15,000 nucleotides of DNA from Chrysomallon squamiferum (lineage: Eukaryota > Mollusca > Gastropoda > Neomphalida > Peltospiridae): contig CM022679.1 of the NCBI GenBank assembly GCA_012295275.1, positions 29,260,664 to 29,275,663 of the forward strand. Reading direction: 5' to 3'. The position numbers and the translations under genes were made by a program. The notes below the pieces were generated by a model. It was not told where the DNA came from and made no database searches. It saw nothing but the letters and a program-made list of their open reading frames with translations. Shown piece after piece: positions 9,951-15,000 of this stretch (position 1 is its first letter; the number at the start of each line of letters is the position of its first letter).

Positions 9951-10190
9951 GCAATAAATACCCTTCTGATTGGACCTGATGTCAAAGCACGTAATAAATT
10001 GATTTCTGATTGGTCCATATACCACTTCAGGTTCTAAATTGATTTCTGATTGGTCAAGATACCAGAGCATGCAATAAATTGATTTCTGATTGGTCAAGAT
10101 ACCACTGTAAGCAATAAATTGATTTCTGATTGGCCCAGATGCTATTTCAAGTAGTAAATTGATTTGTGACTGGTGGGCCAGAACCCCACC
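9951..10190. repeat. 40-bp minisatellite with inverted-CCAAT (Y-box) core
   Basis: Six units start at 9951, 9991, 10031, 10071, 10111 and 10151. Typical units share AATAAATTGATTTCTGATTGG followed by a variable 3' half (TCAAGATACCACT...). The core CTGATTGG falls at 9966, 10006, 10046, 10086 and 10126, exactly 40 bases apart; the sixth copy is mutated to GTGACTGG at 10166. CTGATTGGYY is the classic Y-box/NF-Y element (reverse CCAATCAG). A more decayed unit with GATTGCATCAA probably precedes at about 9911-9950. The core is better conserved than the rest of the unit. The array ends about 0.7 kb before the coding exon. Confidence 0.9.
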
Positions 10191-10440
10191 GTGCTGTCAC
10201 AGGGACCACCTAGTGATCAGGTGTCACGCAATACAAAGATACAAACAAAATGATCTCCTCCTGCCTGCTTGCCAATATGCAGGGGTTCAAGGATCCCCAT
10301 GGTGGCTGTAGAGTTAATCAGGTGGAAAAACTCAGTCAAGTGAAACTAATTATGATGGATATTCATGCTTAACTAGCTGCAGTGGTTAACCAAAGATGAT
10401 AAATGTCACAAGAAGTATCACATATTTCACAGACAGATCA
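10191..10440. promoter_or_regulatory. Candidate regulatory island upstream of coding exon
   Basis: This complex, GC-elevated interval has no coding frame. Visible motifs are two CAGGTG E-boxes (10218-10223, 10319-10324), the first within AGGTGTCA (T-box-like); ACAAACA (forkhead-like) near 10240; CTAATTATG (homeodomain-like) near 10350; and the perfect palindrome TGGTTAACCA at 10383-10392. It directly follows the CCAAT-bearing minisatellite. It could act as an enhancer or an alternative promoter for the downstream exon. The call rests on motif content only. Confidence 0.3.
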
Positions 10441-10452
10441 CCACATTAGTTG

Positions 10453-10453
10453 C

Positions 10454-10485
<32 letters not shown>

Positions 10486-10499
10486 TAGTAGTAGTAGTA
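10453..10499. repeat. (AGT)n microsatellite
   Basis: GTA/AGT units have one GGT interruption. This is the reverse complement of the TAC array at 3037 (TAC against GTA). Confidence 0.95.
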
Positions 10500-10809
10500 T
10501 TAGTGGTAATACAGTACTAGTATCTTCAACATTTTGTAACACTACTTAATCAGGTAAGTTGAACTATTTAAAACAATTTTATATTTTTGTTAATTGTATT
10601 ATAGTTGCTGTCACTGCTGCTGCTGTAAGAGCTGTTGTTGTTGTTGTTACTATAACTGTTATTACCAATATTATAATTACAATTCTTTTTTCTTTTTTTC
10701 AAACTGGACAAATGTGTTACTCCTTTTTATCATTACTCTTATTAAATTTATAAAATTATAAGAAAAAAAAGAAAAGAAAATTTTTATTTCAACTTCTACT
10801 TTATTTCAG
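10500..10809. other. AT-rich DNA before the coding exon
   Basis: It contains a short (TGC)n/(TTG)n stretch at about 10614-10646 and A/T runs. No credible ORF is present. At 10775-10809 a pyrimidine-rich run ends in TTTATTTCAG, a good alternative 3' splice site with the cut after 10809. Confidence 0.5.
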
Positions 10810-10821
10810 TTTAAAAATCAT

Positions 10822-10864
10822 TACTAAAAACTTTTATTTAAAAATTTGCCATTTTAAATTTCAG
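10822..10864 (+). other. Branch point and 3' splice acceptor
   Basis: TACTAA at 10822-10827 matches a strong branch-point sequence. TTTTAAATTTCAG ends at 10864, 37 bases after the putative branch A, with composition rising immediately downstream (GAAATCAAGCTGC). The competing acceptor at 10809 has the better pyrimidine tract. Neither choice changes the coding start, because no ATG lies between 10810 and 10907. Confidence 0.45.
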
Positions 10865-10907
10865 GAAATCAAGCTGCAATTCCACCTGCCCCAACACACA
10901 GGTCACA

Positions 10908-10955
10908 ATGAGTGGAGTCTGCTGCCACGACAACGACCTTCAAAATGCTGATTGA
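10908..10955 (+). CDS. Overlapping upstream ORF (15 codons)
   Basis: ATG at 10908 has A at -3 (ACAATGA) and opens a 15-codon frame beginning Met-Ser-Gly-Val-Cys-Cys and ending at TGA 10953-10955. It is in a different frame and overlaps the first 11 bases of the main ORF. Ribosomes starting here would pass the main ATG, so it would lower main-protein output unless leaky scanning or backward reinitiation occurs. The peptide itself probably has no function. It is real only if the transcript starts upstream of 10908. Confidence 0.4.
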   Translation: MSGVCCHDNDLQNAD

Positions 10956-11802
10956 GAGACATATGATGAACGTGCTCTTCTACGTCGGGATCATTCTTCC
11001 AACTGTGATAACCGTCATCCTCTTCGTGCTCTTCATCGTCTGCTGGAGACGCCTCAAAGCTCGCAAGGAGATGCTCAACAAGATCTACGACCCCCACAAG
11101 AAGCTCAGGGAGATGGGCATGCCCAGGGTCCCACCCCCACCCCCGATATTCGTCCGCGAAGGTCGCGCGAGGTCGACGTTCGCCGGGGAGGAGAACACGG
11201 GGTACGACGTGAGCAGGAGTCCGTCTGGAGGAGGGCAGGAGCAGCTGGGGGGGTCCCTGTACCACGCCCCCCACGACAGCGGGCTGTCTGACCTCAGCGA
11301 CGCGCAGTGCAAGGACCGGCCTCACTCGCAGGCTTCACAGGGGTCCACGGACTCTGAGGACTCCGGATTCAGGAGTTCCCGTTCCGGACAGTTCAACCAG
11401 AAAGGAAGTGGGAACAATATGGCCGACGCTCCGCTGCTGAAGTCGATCAAGTCGAGGAAAGAGCGGCCTGCGCAGGTTCCGGATTGTGAAAAAACGTCGT
11501 GTGTGAGAAGTGTCAGCAGCGTTTTCCCAACAAACAGTTTGTCTGTGTGCAGCTACCCTCACCAGCTGCATCAACAGCAGCAGCAGCAGCAGCAGCAGCC
11601 GCATCGTAAAGTGGATATAAATGACATCAGTACACATGTTAGCTGGTTGTATTTACAAAATCTGACTTCAAACAGTGGTTGTGGTGGTGGTGGTGGTGGT
11701 GGTGGTGGTGGTGAAGAACACATGACGACTGCCCAGGTTCACTGTTCTAATTCTAGTGCTGTTCAAAGTGATGGAGATTTGTTTGGATTTTCAGTTGTTT
11801 GA
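10945..11802 (+). CDS. Single-pass membrane protein with disordered, motif-rich tail (unrecognised family)
   Basis: Complete 285-residue ORF. ATG at 10945 (A at -3) is chosen because an in-frame TGA at 10909-10911 closes the frame upstream and no earlier in-frame ATG exists; Met7 and Met8 are alternatives. Residues 1-10 are short and polar. Residues 11-33 form one hydrophobic helix with Pro19. WRRLKARK (34-41) follows, predicting N-out/C-in topology without a cleaved signal peptide. The cytoplasmic tail looks disordered: RVPPPPP (61-67, fits SH3 RxxPxxP), basic RARS (74-77), DSGLSDLS (111-118), DSGFRS (139-144, exact beta-TrCP degron pattern DSG-phi-X-S), DAPLL (161-165, fits DxxLL sorting), Gln9 (210-218), Gly10 (247-256), and C-terminal S-V-V (class I PDZ ligand). 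The first half is GC-rich, unlike the surroundings, and reads as true coding sequence. I do not recognise the family; a membrane scaffold or adaptor role is inferred from motifs only. Confidence 0.82.
   Translation: MLIERHMMNVLFYVGIILPTVITVILFVLFIVCWRRLKARKEMLNKIYDPHKKLREMGMPRVPPPPPIFVREGRARSTFAGEENTGYDVSRSPSGGGQEQLGGSLYHAPHDSGLSDLSDAQCKDRPHSQASQGSTDSEDSGFRSSRSGQFNQKGSGNNMADAPLLKSIKSRKERPAQVPDCEKTSCVRSVSSVFPTNSLSVCSYPHQLHQQQQQQQQQPHRKVDINDISTHVSWLYLQNLTSNSGCGGGGGGGGGGEEHMTTAQVHCSNSSAVQSDGDLFGFSVV
11575..11598. repeat. In-frame (CAG)n repeat encoding polyGln
   Basis: Eight pure CAG codons follow one CAA, giving Gln210-218. It is flanked by His residues (HQLH before, PH after). The near-pure codon use suggests a length-variable repeat. 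Confidence 0.9.
11683..11712. repeat. In-frame (GGT)n repeat encoding polyGly
   Basis: Ten identical GGT codons encode Gly247-256, just before Glu-Glu. The pure codon use points to replication slippage and probable length polymorphism. Confidence 0.92.
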
Positions 11803-11990
11803 TTCACCAATCTTCTCTGACAATTCTGTTTTGGAATTTTTTTTTGTTTTTTTTTTTTTTCTTCTTCATAATTCCTTGGATTACCAACAGAACTTCATTT
11901 GCTGAAGAAACATATGGTCACAACTATAATAGACACATAAAAAAAATAAAAATTCTCTTTTCATTTTATTTTCAAAAATGACCTGTGAGG
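11803..11990 (+). other. 3' UTR with first candidate poly(A) signal
   Basis: AT-rich sequence follows the TGA at 11800-11802. AATAAA at 11945-11950 is followed 28 or more bases later by TGACCTGTGAGG and a T-rich stretch, a plausible downstream element. Use of this site would give a short 3' UTR of about 150-170 bases. It sits in an A-rich context, so it could be fortuitous. Confidence 0.45.
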
Positions 11991-13115
11991 ATTTTTTGTT
12001 TTTCTGTTTTATTAGTTTGTGATGTGAACTGTCTTTCTTTCCTGTGATTCCCCGTGGAAACCTAGTCTAAACGCAGGATGAGTGTGCCAGCATTCGCAAC
12101 CTTCTCAAACATTACTGGGTTGGTTTTTTTGTTTGTTTGTTTCTTTTAAAAGAAAAACAAAGCCTTATTTTTATCTCTGGCAAATATTTAACCAAATGTG
12201 CATCTGCAGCAGCATTGAGGAATCAGTGATGTAAACAGAGGAATGGATTTGTTTCTGGTTTCTCCCCTGCAAGTGGATGTAACTTGCTTTTCACTTTGTG
12301 ACAAAATGGATTTACTTTCCATTTAATATTCATTGTGTTGAACACTGCTTAAGACCGTTGGTTATTTATTCTGTTTTTGTTGTTTGTTCTTTTACTTTTT
12401 TTTTCTTTCTATTGCATTCCATCAATTGAACTGGGTTTTTTTTTTTTTTTTCATTTTTTCTAACGAAAAAGAGAAAAAAAACAAAACCAAACAAAACATT
12501 CCTACTGAATCTCAGAAACATGGAGGAAAATAACAAAAACAGAAATTGTTGTTAGTTAAGTTATTTTGTTCAACCAACAAACACATCTGTCAAAACCTCT
12601 GACTAGAAAATTATAAATAATAAATTTATTTAGTTCTTTTTTTTATATTCTGTGTACGAACACAAAGTAAATAATACAAACTAAGCGTTTTCAATGTTGG
12701 TGCTTTCTGGAAAAGAATTTTTTGATCTGACGTGTCACAGCGTCACAAACGACATTGTTGTTGTAGCTGTTATTGACCGACGATGGAGAATAAACAGCTG
12801 GGAAGTGACCAGCCCGTGATAGAGTCGACTGAAAGGAGAACTGGACCCAGTGTTGGTCAGAGACAAACGTCACTGTTTTGACTTGTTCTTCTTTGTTTGT
12901 GTTCTTCATGTCCAGTGTGAGGTGTGTTGACTGATAATATACGAGTGATTTTTTTACCTGTTCCTTGTTTTCTGTTGCTTTTTTTTTTTTTTTTTTCACC
13001 TTTAAAATTAGTGTTCACTGGTTTTTGTCAGCCAACAGCTGGCTTTAATCTGCATTAATTTGTTACAGTAGATTGTTAATACATTCGGTTTGTTTTCACT
13101 GATTACAAGATTATT
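11991..13115. other. Possible extended 3' UTR or flanking DNA
   Basis: No protein gene is supported. Parts at about 12040-12350 and 12690-12950 are more complex than the AT-rich background. A second candidate poly(A) signal, AATAAA at 12619-12624, is followed by TTCTTTTTTTTATATTCTGTGT, a good GT/T-rich downstream element. The 12690-12950 block has three CRE half-sites: TGACG/CGTCA inverted at 12728-12745 and CGTCA at 12868-12872. A 102-codon minus frame (12691-12999) starts in a poly(T) tract as poly-Lys and is not convincing. Confidence 0.4.
12619..12624 (+). terminator. Candidate poly(A) signal AATAAA
   Basis: This is the canonical hexamer with a T-rich and then TGTGT-containing region within about 40 bases downstream. 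It would define a 3' UTR of about 0.85 kb. It is one of several AATAAA hexamers in this AT-rich DNA, so confidence is limited. Confidence 0.35.
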
Positions 13116-13163
13116 ATTTATTTATTCATTTATTCACTTTATTCATTTATTTATTTATTTATT

Positions 13164-13220
<57 letters not shown>
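13116..13220. repeat. (TTTA)n/(TTA)n compound microsatellite
   Basis: ATTT tetramers to about 13172 switch into TTA trimers that continue to 13220. Confidence 0.95.
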
Positions 13221-14311
13221 TGTGATTATAAAAAAAAAATGAGAGGTGTTTAAAGAAAATAAGAAAATGTAACACATTCCTGAAATAAAATAATTATATA
13301 AATCTCAAAATTAAATTTACATTTTATAAATCTTTTGTGAATTCATATAAATGTTTAAACATTTATTTAAAAAACAAAATTAACTGGCTGTGATGGTAGA
13401 AAAATGACATTTAAAGAAAAGAAAGAAAGAAACTAAAAAGTAATGAAAATGATGGCCACAATTTTAAAAACATGTTAATAAATAAGAATAATATGATAAT
13501 TAGTCTAATCAGTTTTAAAAACCACTTTGGTTGTGTCTGACACTGTTCAACAGACAAACAGAAAATGTTACTTTTCTTATTTTCTAAATTCTTGTTTTAT
13601 TACTAAAAATAAAACCACATTGTTTTCCTAGTGGTCCTTTCTCTTATACAAGTTAAAAAAAAAAATAAATAAAAATTATTGTCATTTTTTAAATTATTAT
13701 TCATAACAGAATCAAATTCAATTATAAAACCTTAACCTGTCACTTTTCAAATACAATTTCAAATCCCCATTTTAAATTTAATAGAATTTAGTTTTTCTTT
13801 CTTTCCTTTTTTTTCCCTTTTATTTCTATTTATTTATTTATTTATTTTATCACTATTATTATTTTATTTCCCTGTTTCAGTTTGCTACTTTTCACCTTTT
13901 CAAACTGAAAGACCCTTTCAATTGCAATTAAGTTCACTTTCAGGTAAACCAGTGCACTGGGTTCCAGTCCCATTAATGCACAGGGTGCAAGTCTAAATAA
14001 ATGTTCAGTCTATTAATGGCCGACTTCCTGTTTGCAATTCATGACAACTGCAAATGTAAAATTTTCCAGTTAAATCGTTAATTGTTTTTGGTCACAACAC
14101 AATCTGTTGTTCATTTAACTGCAGTCTGTTTAAAACAAATTTTATTCTTTCTGTATACAACAGAAAATAATGTTCTTAAGCAATTTCTTTTGTTTATTTT
14201 GAAAAGATAAAATAAAGATCTTTAAGCAGTTTTAATTTCAAATTAACTTTGAAGAGAAATTAATGGGTTTTTGTTGTTTTTATTGTTACTGTCACCATCA
14301 TCATTATTATT
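13221..14311. other. AT-rich intergenic DNA
   Basis: No gene is seen. A short (TTTA)n lies near 13828-13848. A more complex patch at about 13895-14060 holds the perfect 12-bp palindrome CCAGTGCACTGG (13949-13960) and an overlapping interrupted hairpin GTGCA-TGGG/CCCA-TGCAC (13952-13981). AATAAA occurs at 14211-14216 without a strong downstream element. Confidence 0.55.
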
Positions 14312-14313
14312 GC

Positions 14314-14353
<40 letters not shown>
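14312..14353. repeat. (ATT)n microsatellite
   Basis: ATT/TTA trimers are followed by degenerate ATTGTT units to about 14400. Confidence 0.93.
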
Positions 14354-15000
14354 GTTATTGGCACTGCTTATTGTTGTTTTTATTACCATTATTATTGTTG
14401 CCATTTGTATAATTATCATTATTTAAGTTATTATTACAACTACTAATTATTATAATTTTTGATAAAATTCAATTTTTATGATTAATAAACAAGTCCTCCC
14501 CCAAAATAACACACTTCATAAATTGATTAACAAACAACAACAACAACAACTGTAATAAAGAAAAATATGTAATTTCAACGAAAGATTAAACAAAATAAAA
14601 ACAGAAAAAAAAAACTGATGAACAAATTTCATGTAATTTAAATATATTTTATCCTTTATTTATTCTTTTATGTTTATTTATTTTCATACTTATTTACATG
14701 TCTGAAAAACCCACCAAACAAGCACATTTAAAAAAATGTATCTTGAATTTAATTCATTCCTGTTTTGAGTATTTCATACCAGTCACCACTCACTAACAAT
14801 GAAACTGTGACACGATTCTACGACTGAGAGATTTATAAATGCGTGTGAATTTTGTTAAGAAAAGAGAGAAATAATTATGTTAAACCACTGTTGTATATGT
14901 CTGTTTTGTCATTTAACTCAAAAGAGTTGTTTGAATATTAAAATAATTTATGTAACAATTTTATATTATTTTGGGTGTTTGTGTTTTTTTTCTTCTTTGT
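14354..15000. other. AT-rich intergenic DNA to window end
   Basis: It holds simple A/T-rich sequence, a short (CAA)n at about 14533-14550, and no ORF, splice pair or RNA gene that I can support. Confidence 0.6.

Noticed and set aside
9951-10190. CRISPR-like regular spacing
   Set aside because: Units are contiguous 40-bp tandem copies with related, not unique, intervening sequence, in an animal-type genome. This is a minisatellite.
10912-10944. GTG start giving a 296-residue form of the membrane protein
   Set aside because: Animal genes rarely start at GTG, and the codon directly upstream is an in-frame stop. The ATG at 10945 with A at -3 is a better start.
10903-11637. Minus-strand ORFs opposite the coding exon (10903-11325, 11085-11312, 11335-11637)
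   Set aside because: They are open because the sense exon is GC-rich and repeat-bearing. Their products are Pro/Arg/Leu-rich with no domain, and the sense frame has a coherent membrane helix and tail.
12691-12999. 102-codon minus-strand frame
   Set aside because: It begins as poly-Lys from a poly(T) tract and shows no domain or splice context. Chance ORF more likely.
13949-13966. Iron-responsive-element-like CAGTGC loop
   Set aside because: The bases flanking CAGTGC do not form the required 5-bp upper stem with bulged C.
13961-13971. GGTTCCAGTCC, close to a tRNA B box (possible tRNA or SINE)
   Set aside because: The sixth base does not fit, no A box is placed correctly upstream, and no cloverleaf can be drawn.

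Overview
The window looks like nuclear DNA from an animal. It is strongly AT-rich, gene-poor and full of microsatellites: (CA)n, (GT)n, (GA)n, (TAC)n, (TTA)n, (TTTA)n and (TA)n. It has spliceosomal intron signals and a single clear protein-coding exon whose base composition and codon pattern stand out from its surroundings. Nothing looks bacterial, viral or plasmid-like. A lophotrochozoan, perhaps a mollusc, is my best guess from the repeat mix and the lack of recognisable vertebrate repeats, but the sequence does not prove it.

Layout. Positions 60-430 are a long polypyrimidine stretch with a 22-bp minisatellite. Positions 520-992 hold a GC-elevated, CCAAT-containing stretch and then sequence ending in a textbook splice donor (AAG|GTGAGT at 992/993); I read this as a possible promoter and non-coding first exon. 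Positions 993 to about 10,864 would then be one intron of about 9.9 kb. This interval carries two complementary (CA)n/(GT)n array sets, a TAC-to-TAA compound microsatellite, a degenerate tandem repeat of about 70-90 bp (3830-5270), A-rich and T-rich filler, four long (GA)n tracts all in one orientation (7147, 8405, 9085, 9800), three GC-elevated islands rich in transcription-factor-like motifs (8640-9010, 9595-9725, 10191-10440), and a 40-bp minisatellite (9951-10190) in which nearly every unit repeats a CCAAT/Y-box-like core.

The gene. A branch point and acceptor (10822-10864, with an alternative acceptor at 10809) lead into an exon with an overlapping upstream ORF (10908-10955) and a 285-residue ORF (10945-11802). 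The ORF encodes a small single-pass membrane protein: about 10 residues outside, one membrane helix, and a long disordered cytoplasmic tail. The tail has a five-proline motif, two DSG motifs (one an exact beta-TrCP degron match), polyGln and polyGly runs, and a C-terminal class I PDZ ligand (S-V-V). I do not recognise the family. The layout suggests a membrane-anchored scaffold or adaptor whose translation, turnover and docking could all be controlled.

From 11,803 to 15,000 there is AT-rich 3' UTR and flanking DNA with candidate poly(A) signals, (TTTA)n/(TTA)n repeats and no second gene that I can support. Motif and gene-structure statements outside the coding exon are inferences that need transcript and comparative data.
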